Source of the DNA: CAWDLX01 sp963753485
GTDB taxonomy: Bacteria; Actinomycetota; Actinomycetes; Mycobacteriales; Micromonosporaceae
Assembly: GCA_963753485.1 (NCBI GenBank)
Contig: CAVWCL010000011.1
Coordinates: 124,001 to 188,000 of the forward strand
Reading direction: 5' to 3'
DNA length: 64,000 bases
Part shown: positions 41,586-50,803 of the stretch, one piece after another
Numbering within the stretch: position 1 is the first letter of the stretch
How the letters are laid out: each line of letters opens with the position of its first letter
Position numbers and translations under genes: made by a program
Notes under the pieces: model-generated
Databases searched by the model: none
What the model saw: the letters and a program-made list of their open reading frames with translations, nothing else
What the model was told of the DNA's origin: nothing

Positions 41586-42710
41586 GTGTGGTTTCGCCCG
41601 AGAACGGCGCCGGTGGGCGGCTGGCCGGCCCGCGTCGGCGCCCGGCTCTACCAGGTGCGGCTGGCGGCGGTGATGGCCACCCAGAGCGGCGTGGCCGCCG
41701 GGTTGTCCTGGTTCGTCGCCGCCGACCTCCTCGGCCATGTCCGGCCGTTCTTCGCGCCGATCTCGTCGCTGATCGTGCTGGGTGGCGCCGCGGGGCGGCG
41801 GCTGCGCCGGGCCGTCGAGATGGTGATCGGCGTGGCCTTGGGCATCGCGGTCGGCGACGCTCTCGTCGCCGTCATCGGGGTCGGACCCGTCCAGATCGCG
41901 GTCGTGGTGGTATTGGCGATCGTCGCCGCTGTCCTGCTCGGGGTGGGCGGGGTCGCCGTCGGGCAGGCCGCCGCCTCGGCCGTCCTCGTGGTCACCCTGG
42001 CACCGCCGAGCGGTGGCATCTACGTCACCCGCTTTGTCGACGCCCTGATCGGTGGCGCGATCGGGATCGCGGTGATGGCGCTCCTGTTGCCGTTCAACCC
42101 GCTCACCCGGGTCCGCCGATCGGCCGACGCCGCCCTGACCACACTCGCCGACGCCCTCGACGCGGTGGCGACCGCCTTCGAGCAGGAGGAGGCGGCGCCG
42201 GCCGAGCATGCCCTTGAGCTGATGCGCGCCGGCGAGCAGTCCTACAGCGACCTGCGCGATTCGCTCGCGATGAGCCAGGAGACGGCGACGCTGGCCCCGT
42301 TGCGCTGGCATGTCCGGCCGGCGCTGTCGCGGTACCAGGATTCCGCCGTGCACATCGACCGGGCCACCCGCAACGCCCGGGTGCTCGCGCGGCGGGCGGC
42401 GACCACGATCAGGGACGAGGAGCCGGTGCCGCCGGGACTGCCGGCCGGCCTGCGGGAGCTGGCCCGGGCGGTCCGGGCGCTGCGTTCGGCGCTGGCCAAC
42501 GGCGCGGAGCCGGTACGCGCCCGCCACCTCGTCACCGGGGCGGTGGTCACCACGTCGCGGGCGTACGAGGCCGGCACCGGGTTCTCCGGTGCGGTGGTCG
42601 TGGCCCAGTTGCGCAGCGCCGCCGTGGATCTCATGGTTGCCACCGGGCTCCCGTACGAGGACGCGGTCCGAGCGGTGCGCCGCGCGGTCGGGGCGGCGGC
42701 GCCGGAGTAG
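41586..42710 (+). CDS. FUSC-like / aromatic acid exporter family membrane protein
   Basis: A 374-residue protein with about six N-terminal helices (residues 20-170, for example LIVLGGAAGRRLRRAVEMVI) and a long helical cytoplasmic C-terminus. The layout and the RRLRRAVEMVIGVALGI motif fit the FUSC/ArAE family of proposed exporters. GTG 41586 is chosen. It is divergent from the zinc operon. Substrate unknown. Confidence 0.78.
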   Translation: MWFRPRTAPVGGWPARVGARLYQVRLAAVMATQSGVAAGLSWFVAADLLGHVRPFFAPISSLIVLGGAAGRRLRRAVEMVIGVALGIAVGDALVAVIGVGPVQIAVVVVLAIVAAVLLGVGGVAVGQAAASAVLVVTLAPPSGGIYVTRFVDALIGGAIGIAVMALLLPFNPLTRVRRSADAALTTLADALDAVATAFEQEEAAPAEHALELMRAGEQSYSDLRDSLAMSQETATLAPLRWHVRPALSRYQDSAVHIDRATRNARVLARRAATTIRDEEPVPPGLPAGLRELARAVRALRSALANGAEPVRARHLVTGAVVTTSRAYEAGTGFSGAVVVAQLRSAAVDLMVATGLPYEDAVRAVRRAVGAAAPE

Positions 42711-42777
42711 CCGGCCCTTGACCGCGTCGCAGACGGGCGCGCCGCAGCCGGCCGGTTGGGCCGCTACGCTGGGCGCC

Positions 42778-44130
42778 ATGGTCGCCCCGCCGCCGCCGGC
42801 CCCACCCGCAACGGTGCCCACGGGGATGCCGGCGGCCGGGTCACCGCGAACGGGCCGGCGCATCATCTGGCTGAGCGTCCTGATCGCGTTCTGCGCACTG
42901 GCCACCATCGGCATCGTCACCTACTTCGGCTGGCACCTCGGCCCGCTCGCGCTCGGTGTCGGTATCGCGGGCGCGATCCTGCCGGTGCCAGTCCTGGTCG
43001 GCTGTTTCCTCTGGCTCGACCGGTACGAACCGGCGCCCCTGTGGCTCGTCGTCACCACGTTTCTGTGGGGCGCGGGGGTGGCCACCAGCGGCGCCCTGGT
43101 CGTCAACACCCTGGCTTCGCGGGTCATCTCCGACGACCTGGTCGGCGTCGCGGTGGCTCCGGTCATCGAGGAGTCGCTCAAGGCCGCGTTCCCGTTGCTC
43201 CTGTTCGCGTTCTACCGCCGGGCATTCACCGGCATTATCGACGGCGTGGTCTACTGTGGACTTTCGGCAACCGGCTTCGCCATGGTGGAGAACATCCTCT
43301 ACCTCGGTGGGCACGGGTTCGCCGCCCAATCGGACAACGGCTATGCGGCCGGGGCCTTCGCCGCGTCCCTGATCTTCGCTGTCCGGGTACCGCTGTCGGG
43401 CTTCGCGCACCCGCTCTTCACCTCGATGACCGGAATCGGGATCGGCATCGCCGCGCGGTCGCGCTACCGCACCGTGCGGATCGTCGCTCCGTTCGCCGGA
43501 CTCCTGGTCGCGATAACGCTGCACGGGTCGTGGAACCTCATGTCCACCCTCGCCCGTGACCAGCCGTACTTCATCCTCTATGGATACTTCGCGGTCTTCG
43601 TGCCGCTGTTCTTCTCGATGCTCGGTCTCGTGCTGTGGCTGCGGTCCTGGGAGGGCCGCCTGGCCGAACGGGTCCTGCCTCGCTACGCCGGCGCGGGCTG
43701 GTTCTCGCCACCCGAGGTGGCCGCCCTGGGTACCCTCGGCCGGCGACTCTCCGCCCGCCGCTGGGCCCGGCGCGTCGCCGGCGACGCCGGCCAGTCGGCG
43801 ATGCGCTCTTACCAGTTCGCCGCCACCCGGCTGGCCCTGCTGCGCGATCGGGTCGATCGCGGTCTCTACCGCGATTCCCGCTCGCTGGCCGGTGCCCTGG
43901 CCGAGGAGCGCCGACTACTCGAGTCGATCGACGGCCAACGCAAGGCGTTCGTTGGCCGGGATCCGACGACGCCGCGGGCCTGGTGGGCCGGATCCGGGTA
44001 CCAGATCCAGTTCCCGGACGGATCCGTACGCCCGGTGGCCGCGCCCTACCTGCCGGTGGTGCCGATTCCGTTCGCCGCCTATGCGCCGGCACCGGCGACC
44101 GGATGGCCACCGCCCCCCGGTTCGCGATAA
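42778..44130 (+). CDS. PrsW-family intramembrane metalloprotease
   Basis: A 450-residue membrane protein with about eight helices. Catalytic-type motifs are VAPVIEESLKAAFP (double Glu), FAMVENILYLGG and FAHPLFTSMTGIG (His), characteristic of PrsW proteases, which in Bacillus cleave an anti-sigma factor. The C-terminal 130 residues are soluble and end Pro-rich. The target here is unknown; the DUF5667 protein is far away, so no link is claimed. Confidence 0.88.
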   Translation: MVAPPPPAPPATVPTGMPAAGSPRTGRRIIWLSVLIAFCALATIGIVTYFGWHLGPLALGVGIAGAILPVPVLVGCFLWLDRYEPAPLWLVVTTFLWGAGVATSGALVVNTLASRVISDDLVGVAVAPVIEESLKAAFPLLLFAFYRRAFTGIIDGVVYCGLSATGFAMVENILYLGGHGFAAQSDNGYAAGAFAASLIFAVRVPLSGFAHPLFTSMTGIGIGIAARSRYRTVRIVAPFAGLLVAITLHGSWNLMSTLARDQPYFILYGYFAVFVPLFFSMLGLVLWLRSWEGRLAERVLPRYAGAGWFSPPEVAALGTLGRRLSARRWARRVAGDAGQSAMRSYQFAATRLALLRDRVDRGLYRDSRSLAGALAEERRLLESIDGQRKAFVGRDPTTPRAWWAGSGYQIQFPDGSVRPVAAPYLPVVPIPFAAYAPAPATGWPPPPGSR

Positions 44131-44158
44131 GCCGGCGCCGGTAGACAGCGGCCGGGCG

Positions 44159-44497
44159 TCACAGGTAGAGGCCGGTCGCGTCCGGCTCCACCCGGCGGGC
44201 CGCGACCGCGTGCACATCGCGCTCGCGCAGCAGTACGTACTCGCGTCCGTGCAGCTCCACTTCGGAGCGATCGTCCGGGTCGAAGAGAACCCGGTCGCCG
44301 GCGACGATCGCCCGGACGTTGGGGCCGACCCCGACCGCGGTCGCCCAGGACAGGCGCCGGCCGACGGACGCGGTCGCCGGGATGACGATGCCGGCTGAGG
44401 ACCGCCGCTCGCCCTCGCCACCGTCCTGGCGCACCAGCACGCGGTCGTGCAGCAACCGGATGGGCAGTCCGGATTCGCTGTCGTGCTCGGCGGTCAC
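44159..44497 (-). CDS. GroES-like co-chaperonin homologue
   Basis: A 112-residue protein with a Cpn10 fold: IRLLHDRVLVRQDGGEGERR, the mobile-loop region SSAGIVIPATAS, ATAVGVGPNVRAIVAGDRVLF and YVLLRERDVHAV. It stands alone without groEL and has diverged from standard GroES, so it may not serve the main chaperonin. GTG start. Confidence 0.82.
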   Translation of the reverse strand: MTAEHDSESGLPIRLLHDRVLVRQDGGEGERRSSAGIVIPATASVGRRLSWATAVGVGPNVRAIVAGDRVLFDPDDRSEVELHGREYVLLRERDVHAVAARRVEPDATGLYL

Positions 44498-44600
44498 CCT
44501 TGACAACCTACAGTTTGCCTGACAGGAGGGCCGGGGCGACCACGAGCCCACGCGGTGCCAGGGATAGCGTGGGGCCAGGGTGAGAAGCGAGGCAGCGGGC

Positions 44601-45929
44601 ATGGGGCAGTTCAACCAGGTGCGGGATGGCTTACGCCGGGCGTACGTGTCGCGGATCAACACGGTACGGGCGGCCCGCGCGCAGGCCAGGGCGGCGGAAG
44701 CCGACGCGGCCGCAGCGGCTGAGCCCGAGGTGGCGATGGTGACGCCACCCCGGCCGATTGCGGTGCCCGCAGATACCGGTCGCGACGAAGCGGGGGTGCC
44801 GCACGGACTGCGGGTGGCCGGCGCGTGGGCGTGGCGCATCCTGTTACTCGTCGTGGCCGGGTTGGCGATGCTGTGGGTGGTCGCCAAGCTCCAGCTCGTC
44901 ATCGTGCCGGTGCTCATCGCGACCCTGCTCTCGGCGCTGCTCTCCCCGCTCGTCGGGCGGTTGCGCCAGGCCCGACTGCCGCGGTCGCTGGCCACCGCGC
45001 TGGTCATGATCGCCGGGCTCGCGGCCGTCGGCGGCACGCTCTACCTCGTGATCAGCCAGTTCGTCGATGGCGCACCGGAGCTGACCGCAAACGCGGCGAA
45101 GGGCATCAACCAGATTCAGGACTGGACCCGCCGCGGCCCGCTGCACCTCACTCCGCAGCAGTTGGACGAGTTGGGCAAGGAGGTCCGCAGCTGGGTCACC
45201 AACAACCGCGAGACGCTGACCTCCGGCGCGCTCACCACCGCCGGCACCCTCGGCGAGATCCTGGCCGGCCTCGCCCTGGTGCTCTTCACCACATTCTTCT
45301 TCCTCCGCGACGGCCGGCGGATCTCGCGCTTTCTCATCGGCCTGCTGCCTGAGCCCGCCCGGGAATCGATCGCCGGCGCCGCCGACATGTCGTGGTCCAC
45401 GCTCGTCTCGTATGTGCGCGCGACTGTGCTGGTGGCCTTCATCGACGCGGTCGGCATCGGCATCGCGCTGGTCGTGCTCCGGGTGCCGTTCGCGTTCCCG
45501 CTGGCGGCGCTGGTCTTCCTCGGCGCGTTCATACCGATCGTCGGCGCCACCATCTCCGGCGCGGTCGCGGTACTGGTCGCCCTCGTCCTGCGGGGACCCG
45601 TGGTCGCGCTGATCCTGCTGGCCGCGGTCATTGCGGTGCAGCAGCTGGAGGGCCATGTCCTGCAACCGTTGATCATGGGGCGGGCGGTGGCGATCCATCC
45701 GCTGGCGGTGATCCTCGCGATCGCGACCGGTGCGGTCCTGGCCGGCATCATCGGGGCGTTGGTCGCGGTGCCGATCGTGGCTGTGCTCAACACCGGGATC
45801 CGTCACCTCGCGATGATCCGGCGAGCAGAGGACGAGGGTGGTCCAGCCCCCGGGCCACCACCGCCCACCGGTCCGCCCGAACCGGGCACCGCCGCGGCCG
45901 CCCTCTCGCCGGCGCCGCGGGAACGCTGA
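44601..45929 (+). CDS. AI-2E family transporter
   Basis: A 442-residue permease of the AI-2E/PerM family with seven or eight helices, including LRVPFAFPLAALVFLGAFIP and the conserved late segment QLEGHVLQPLIMGRAVAIHP. The first 60 residues are soluble and Arg/Ala-rich, and the C-terminal 40 are Pro-rich. Members move varied substrates, so AI-2 is not implied. ATG 44601 is chosen. Confidence 0.88.
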   Translation: MGQFNQVRDGLRRAYVSRINTVRAARAQARAAEADAAAAAEPEVAMVTPPRPIAVPADTGRDEAGVPHGLRVAGAWAWRILLLVVAGLAMLWVVAKLQLVIVPVLIATLLSALLSPLVGRLRQARLPRSLATALVMIAGLAAVGGTLYLVISQFVDGAPELTANAAKGINQIQDWTRRGPLHLTPQQLDELGKEVRSWVTNNRETLTSGALTTAGTLGEILAGLALVLFTTFFFLRDGRRISRFLIGLLPEPARESIAGAADMSWSTLVSYVRATVLVAFIDAVGIGIALVVLRVPFAFPLAALVFLGAFIPIVGATISGAVAVLVALVLRGPVVALILLAAVIAVQQLEGHVLQPLIMGRAVAIHPLAVILAIATGAVLAGIIGALVAVPIVAVLNTGIRHLAMIRRAEDEGGPAPGPPPPTGPPEPGTAAAALSPAPRER

Positions 45930-45932
45930 GGC

Positions 45933-48056
45933 TCAGGCCAGCGCGCCGGCCGGTGCCGCCTCGCCGGCGACCTTCCGTTCAGCGGTGCCCTCGTCGCCGG
46001 CTGGGGCGGTCGAGCCGGCGGCCAGGCGGCGCAGCGCGTTCGTGACGACCTCCGGCTTGGTGGTGTACCAGAACGGTGGCAATGAGCGTCGCAGGAACGC
46101 GCCGTACCCGCGTGCGGTCTCCAACCGTGAGTCCAACACCGCGACCACTCCCCGATCGGTCGCGCTACGGATGAGCCGGCCCGCGCCCTGGGCGAGGCGT
46201 ACCGCCGCGATCGGCACGCTCACGGCGGCGAAGCCGGAGCCGCCGGCGGCGTCGACAGCGGCGGCGCGGGCCGAGGCGAGCGGCTCGTCCGGGCGCGGGA
46301 ACGGCAACCGGTCGATCACCACCAGCTGGCACGCCTGGCCCGGAACGTCCACCCCCTGCCAGAGCGACATCACGCCCAGCAGGCAGCTGGTCGGCTCGCT
46401 GCGAAATCTCTTGACCAGTAAGGGCAGCGACTCTTCACCCTGCAGCAGGATCTCCAGATCGGTCTGGGCGCGCAGCACCTCGGCGGCGCGCTCGGCCGCC
46501 TTGCGGGAAGAGAACAGTCCCAGCGTCCGGCCGCCCAGCGCGGTGACCAGCCGGACCAGCTCCGCCGCCGCCGGTTCGGCCAGCCCAGAAGCTGTCGGCC
46601 GGGGCAGGTGTGCGGCCACGTACAGGATGCCCTGGCGTGGGTAGTCGAATGGCGAGCCGACATCGAGCGACGCCCACGCCAACTCATCGGCCCCGGCCGG
46701 CCGGGGCGCCGATGGTACGGCGCCGGCGGGCGCGATCCGGGCGGCCCCGGCGACCGGAGCCGAAGCGGCCGTGGTCACCGCAGCCGCCAGCGGCAGGCCG
46801 AGCGCGCGGGCGACGGTGTCGAAGCTGCCGCCCAGGGCCAGCGTCGCCGACGTGGCCACGATCGTGCGGTCGGGGTAGAGGAACGTCCGCAGCAGCGGCG
46901 CCACCGACAACGGCGCCACCACGACCGCCCGGCGGCGCTCGTCGTGTTCGATCCAGACCACATCGTGGGGGTCGGCGTCGAGCAGCCGTTGGGCGGTCGT
47001 GTTGAGCTCGGAAAGCGCCGCCTTGGCCCCCGAGACCCGTACCGGATCGGCCGCATCCGCCTTGACCCCGCCGACCGCGTCCAGCGCTCGGCGGGTGGCC
47101 GTATCCAGCAGGGTCACCGCCTCGGTCAACGCCGCCGGCAGGCCGTTGACCATCCGGCCGGCGCGGGCGTCGGCAAGCGCGGTGGCCATTGCGTCGCCCG
47201 CCTCGGCGAGTGCCTCGTGCGCCTGCGCGCCGATCAGCGAGCGGGTACGCCGAGCCGCCCGGTCCACCAGCTCCGGGGTGATCTCCGCCTGGCTGGCCGA
47301 GCTGACGCGGTCGACCAGGTCGTGCGCTTCGTCGATCACCAGCAGCCTGTGCTCCGGGATGATGTGCCGGCCGGCGAACATGTCGAAGGCGAGCAGGCTG
47401 TGGTTGGTCACCACGATGTCCACGTCCCGGGCCCGGCTCCGGGACGACTCGGCGTGGCACTGCGCGCCGAACGAGCACCGGGTCACCCCGACGCATTCGC
47501 GCGCCGGCATGGACACCAGCCGCCATGCGGCCTCGTCCACGCCGGGGTCGAGCTCGTCCCGGTCACCGATCTCGGTCGTGCCCGCCCACTCCCGCAGCCG
47601 GGTCATCTGCTTACCCAGCCGCCCCGTCTCGCCGAGCCAGTTCGTGGCACCGCTGTCGAACAGTCCCTCCGGTTCGTCGGCCGAGCCTCCGTCCAATTTG
47701 GCCAGACACAGGTAGTGGTGGCGCCCCTTCAGCACGGCGTACGTGGGTCGCCGGCCCAGCAGCGGCTCGACCGCGTCAGCCAGCCGGGGCAGGTCGTGGT
47801 CGATGAGCTGGTGTTGCAGGGCCAGCGTCGCGGTGGAGATCACCACCGGGGGATCGACGAGGAGCGCCGGCACCAGGTAAGCCAGCGACTTGCCAGTGCC
47901 GGTGCCGGCTTGGACCACGAGGTGCTCGCCACTGGTGGCGGCCTGTGCCACCGCCGTCGCCATGGCCTCCTGCCCGGGCCGGGCGACGCCGCCCGGTACC
48001 GCGGCGACCGCCGCCCGCAGCAGCTCGCCCACCGACGGCGTACCGGCACCGGCCAT
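45933..48056 (-). CDS. dinG: DinG-type ATP-dependent DNA helicase
   Basis: A 707-residue superfamily 2 helicase. Walker A is VQAGTGTGKSLAYLVPAL and the DEAH box is LLVIDEAHDLVDR. Four cysteines consistent with an XPD-like Fe-S cluster fall within residues 150-240, including CVGVTRCSFGAQC. Motif VI is AQGAGRLIRSATDRGVVAVLD. ATG 48056 begins at the family's usual N-terminus. It is convergent with the AI-2E gene, three bases apart. Role in repair and R-loop or replication-fork clearance is from the family. Confidence 0.92.
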   Translation of the reverse strand: MAGAGTPSVGELLRAAVAAVPGGVARPGQEAMATAVAQAATSGEHLVVQAGTGTGKSLAYLVPALLVDPPVVISTATLALQHQLIDHDLPRLADAVEPLLGRRPTYAVLKGRHHYLCLAKLDGGSADEPEGLFDSGATNWLGETGRLGKQMTRLREWAGTTEIGDRDELDPGVDEAAWRLVSMPARECVGVTRCSFGAQCHAESSRSRARDVDIVVTNHSLLAFDMFAGRHIIPEHRLLVIDEAHDLVDRVSSASQAEITPELVDRAARRTRSLIGAQAHEALAEAGDAMATALADARAGRMVNGLPAALTEAVTLLDTATRRALDAVGGVKADAADPVRVSGAKAALSELNTTAQRLLDADPHDVVWIEHDERRRAVVVAPLSVAPLLRTFLYPDRTIVATSATLALGGSFDTVARALGLPLAAAVTTAASAPVAGAARIAPAGAVPSAPRPAGADELAWASLDVGSPFDYPRQGILYVAAHLPRPTASGLAEPAAAELVRLVTALGGRTLGLFSSRKAAERAAEVLRAQTDLEILLQGEESLPLLVKRFRSEPTSCLLGVMSLWQGVDVPGQACQLVVIDRLPFPRPDEPLASARAAAVDAAGGSGFAAVSVPIAAVRLAQGAGRLIRSATDRGVVAVLDSRLETARGYGAFLRRSLPPFWYTTKPEVVTNALRRLAAGSTAPAGDEGTAERKVAGEAAPAGALA

Positions 48057-48275
48057 GGTGAGTGAGGCTACCCGCTGGCGGGCGTCGACGCCGTCGCCGC
48101 TGCGCGGCGCCGGGTTATCCACAGGTGAGGGCGGAGTCTTGCCGGACCGGGCACTGCTCGCCCATCCTGACGGTGGCCACACGGGAGGAGGATGTCGTCA
48201 TGGCGACGCCCGCCGGGCCGACAGTGCCTGGTCGACCGAGCAGCCCGATGCCGGCCGGACATGCGGGGTGATGGC

Positions 48276-48794
48276 GTGGCGCCGAGCGCGATCGTCGAGG
48301 TGGTGTTCCTCAAGTACGACGGCCGGCCACACCGCAGCTACCGGGCGCGTTGGCTCGGGGCGGACGAGCACGGCACCTGGCTCGGCGTGGCCGCCGGCAC
48401 TCCGGCCCGGATCGACGGCGATCACGAGATCGTGCGCGAGGAGCCCTACGTCCTGCTGGTGCCGCAGCGGGCCTGGTGGACGGCGATGTTCAATGCGCCG
48501 CCGCGGCGCAGCCAGGTCTACTGCGACGTCACCACGCCGGCGCACTGGGCCGGCACCGCCGAGGTGACCGTGGTCGACCTGGACCTGGACGTGCGCCGCC
48601 GCCGCTGGGGCCTGGTGGAACGCCTCGACGACGACGAGTTCGCCGAGCACCGCACGCTCTTCGGGTACCCGGAGGAGGTGGTGACCGAGGCGGTCGCGGC
48701 CAGCTACTGGCTCGCCACCGCGCTCGCCGACGGTACCGAGCCCTTCGCCACCGTCTTCCAGCACTGGCTGGCGGAGGTTACTGGTAGCCAGTGA
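48276..48794 (+). CDS. DUF402 domain protein
   Basis: A 172-residue protein with the DUF402 beta-barrel: ARIDGDHEIVREEPYVLLVP, the metal-binding style YCDVTTPAHW and VTVVDLDLDVRRRRWG, then DDDEFAEHRTLFGYPEEVV. Relatives include nucleoside di- and triphosphatases and RNase-like proteins. GTG 48276 has GGGGTGA upstream; ATG 48261 is an alternative. The stop codon lies inside the first unit of the following 41 bp repeats. Confidence 0.85.
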   Translation: MAPSAIVEVVFLKYDGRPHRSYRARWLGADEHGTWLGVAAGTPARIDGDHEIVREEPYVLLVPQRAWWTAMFNAPPRRSQVYCDVTTPAHWAGTAEVTVVDLDLDVRRRRWGLVERLDDDEFAEHRTLFGYPEEVVTEAVAASYWLATALADGTEPFATVFQHWLAEVTGSQ

Positions 48795-49036
48795 TCGGTC
48801 CATCTCCGTGCCCGGTCAAGGCCAGCGGTCGGTGATCGGTCCATCTCCGTGCCCGGTCAAGGCCAGCGGTCGGTGATCGGTCCATCTCCGTGCCCGGTCA
48901 AGGCCAGCGGTCGGTGATCGGGCCATCTCCGTGCCCGGTCAAGGCCAGCGGTCGGTGATCGGGCCATCTCCGTGCCCGGTCAAGGCCAGCGGTCGGTGAT
49001 CGGTCGTTCTCCGTGCCCGGGCGCGGCCAGCGGTCA
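48791..49036 (+). repeat. Six 41 bp tandem repeats (VNTR)
   Basis: Units start with GTGATCGG at 48791, 48832, 48873, 48914, 48955 and 48996, with a decayed partial seventh at 49037. Units differ by single bases (for example GGTCCATC versus GGGCCATC). The first unit contains the DUF402 stop and the array ends about 80 bp before the PPK2 start. No spacers, so not CRISPR. Confidence 0.95.
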
Positions 49037-49117
49037 GTGAAGGCTCCTCCTCGGTGTTCCGAGGCGTTGGTGGGCGCGGGGGCGGGCGGGTTCGTACGAT
49101 CGGCGCCAGGAGGGCAG

Positions 49118-50029
49118 ATGGCGGACGAACCAGATACCAACGGTGCGGATCGGTCCGCGCTGGTGGCCCAGGCCCGGCGGGTACGGCGGCTGCTGACCGT
49201 AACGGCCGGGGCGCTCGACCTGACCCGGATTGATCCCGGCTCCACGCCCGGGCTGCCCGGTAAGCGGCCCGGCAGCCCTAAGCAATGGTCCCGGGCGGCC
49301 GTGGACGAACTGGGGATCCTGCTCGCGAACCAGCAGGAGAGGCTCTTCGCCCGGGCCGCCGCGGCGGCCGACCGCCGGCGCCTGCTGCTGGTCCTGCAGG
49401 CGATGGACTGCGGCGGCAAGGACGGCACCGTGAAGACCGTCGTGGGCAGCATGAACCCGCTGGGTCTGCGGATCGTCGCGTTCCGGGCGCCGACCCCGGA
49501 GGAGCTGTCGCACCACTTTCTGTGGCGGATCAACCGGGCGTTGCCGCCGGCGGGGTACGTCGGGGTGTTCAACCGTTCGCACTATGAGGACGTGCTCGCG
49601 GTACGCGTGCGGGCGCTGGTGCCTGAGCGGGTGTGGCAGGCCCGCTACGACGAGATCAACTCGTTCGAGCAGGCCCTGGTGGCCGACGGGCTCACCATCG
49701 TCAAGGTGATGCTGCACATCTCGTACCGCGAGCAGCGTGAGCGCCTGCTCGCCCGGCTGGACGACCCGACGAAGATCTGGAAGTTCAACCCGGGCGACGT
49801 CGACGATCGTGCGCTCTGGCCTGCGTACCAGGCGGCCTACGCGGACGCGCTCGCCCGGTGCGCCACCAGACACGCGCCCTGGTACGTGGTGCCGGCGGAC
49901 CGCAAGTGGTACCGCAACTGGGCGGTCGCCAACATCCTGCTGGCCCACCTGGACGATCTGGCGCTCAGTTACCCGGCGACCCCGGTCGACCAGGCGGCCC
50001 AGCGGGCCCGCCTGACCGGCGACGGGTAA
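49118..50029 (+). CDS. ppk2: PPK2 family polyphosphate kinase
   Basis: A 303-residue P-loop kinase that uses polyphosphate to phosphorylate nucleotides. Walker A-like segment LVLQAMDCGGKDGTVKTV, the lid region VFNRSHYEDVLAVRVRALVP, INSFEQALVADG, KVMLHISYREQRERLLARL and DRKWYRNWAVANILL match the family. ATG 49118 has AGGAGGG upstream. Neighbours are a DUF47 protein and a Pit transporter, so the cluster links phosphate uptake with polyphosphate use. Confidence 0.93.
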   Translation: MADEPDTNGADRSALVAQARRVRRLLTVTAGALDLTRIDPGSTPGLPGKRPGSPKQWSRAAVDELGILLANQQERLFARAAAAADRRRLLLVLQAMDCGGKDGTVKTVVGSMNPLGLRIVAFRAPTPEELSHHFLWRINRALPPAGYVGVFNRSHYEDVLAVRVRALVPERVWQARYDEINSFEQALVADGLTIVKVMLHISYREQRERLLARLDDPTKIWKFNPGDVDDRALWPAYQAAYADALARCATRHAPWYVVPADRKWYRNWAVANILLAHLDDLALSYPATPVDQAAQRARLTGDG

Positions 50030-50172
50030 GGCAAACAACAGGTGAACAGCGGATGAACGCTTGATCACCAGCGCGCATCCTGCCGGTTGCCGCGCGGCTG
50101 GGCACCTAGCATTCCCCCGAGTCGGGCGCCGGCCCGTACCGCGGTCATCCTTCCCCTTCGTGAGGTCACGCC
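50030..50172 (+). promoter_or_regulatory. Promoter region of the DUF47-Pit operon with PHO-box-like repeat
   Basis: GGTGAAC at 50041-50047 and GATGAAC at 50052-50058 are direct repeats spaced exactly 11 bases, with a weaker unit (GGCAAAC) 11 bases before. Eleven-base direct repeats of this kind are the actinobacterial PHO box bound by PhoP/RegX3. Confidence 0.6.
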
Positions 50173-50799
50173 GTGCGACTGAGGTTCACGCCAACCGACA
50201 ACTCCTTCTACGAGTTCTTCAGCCGGGCCGCGCAGAACCTGGTGCTGGGCACCGAGTTGCTGGGCGAGCTGGCGCTGCGGGACGTCGACATCCAGTCGGT
50301 CTCGGAGCGCCTCGGCGAGATCGAGCACGACAGCGACAAGATCACGCATGAGGTCTACAACAAGATCAACTCGACCTTTGTGACCCCGTTCGACCGTGAG
50401 GACATCTACCGGCTGGCCTCCACGCTGGACGACGTCATGGACCACATCGAGGCGGTCGGAAACCTGGTCTACCTGTATGGGCTGACGAAGTTGCCGGCGC
50501 TGCCGCGCGAGATGCACGACATCGTCGGGGTACTCGACCGGCAGGCGAGGACCACCGCCGCCGCCATGAAGCGGCTACCCGCGATGAAGGACCTGCGGGA
50601 GTACTGGGTCGAGGTCAACCGGCTCGAGAACGAGGGCGACCGCGCGTACCGGATGCTGCTGGTCCGGCTCTTCTCGGGGGAGTACGACGCCTTGTCGGTG
50701 CTCAAGATGAAGGAGGTCGCCGACGAGTTGGAGCGGGCGTGCGACGCCTTCGAACATGTCGCGAACACCATTGAGCAGATCACCGTCAAGGAGTCCTGA
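50173..50799 (+). CDS. DUF47 family protein (PhoU-like Pit accessory)
   Basis: A 208-residue helical protein of the PhoU-like DUF47 family, commonly encoded next to Pit transporters and thought to regulate them. The characteristic helices are NSTFVTPFDREDIYRLASTL and DDVMDHIEAVGNLV, with repeated Glu/Asp metal-binding positions. GTG start. The stop is 4 bp before the pit start. Confidence 0.9.
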   Translation: MRLRFTPTDNSFYEFFSRAAQNLVLGTELLGELALRDVDIQSVSERLGEIEHDSDKITHEVYNKINSTFVTPFDREDIYRLASTLDDVMDHIEAVGNLVYLYGLTKLPALPREMHDIVGVLDRQARTTAAAMKRLPAMKDLREYWVEVNRLENEGDRAYRMLLVRLFSGEYDALSVLKMKEVADELERACDAFEHVANTIEQITVKES

Positions 50800-50803
50800 G
50801 GCG

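Noticed and set aside
48791..49036. CRISPR array
   Set aside because: Units are directly adjacent without spacers and no cas gene is present; it is a tandem repeat.
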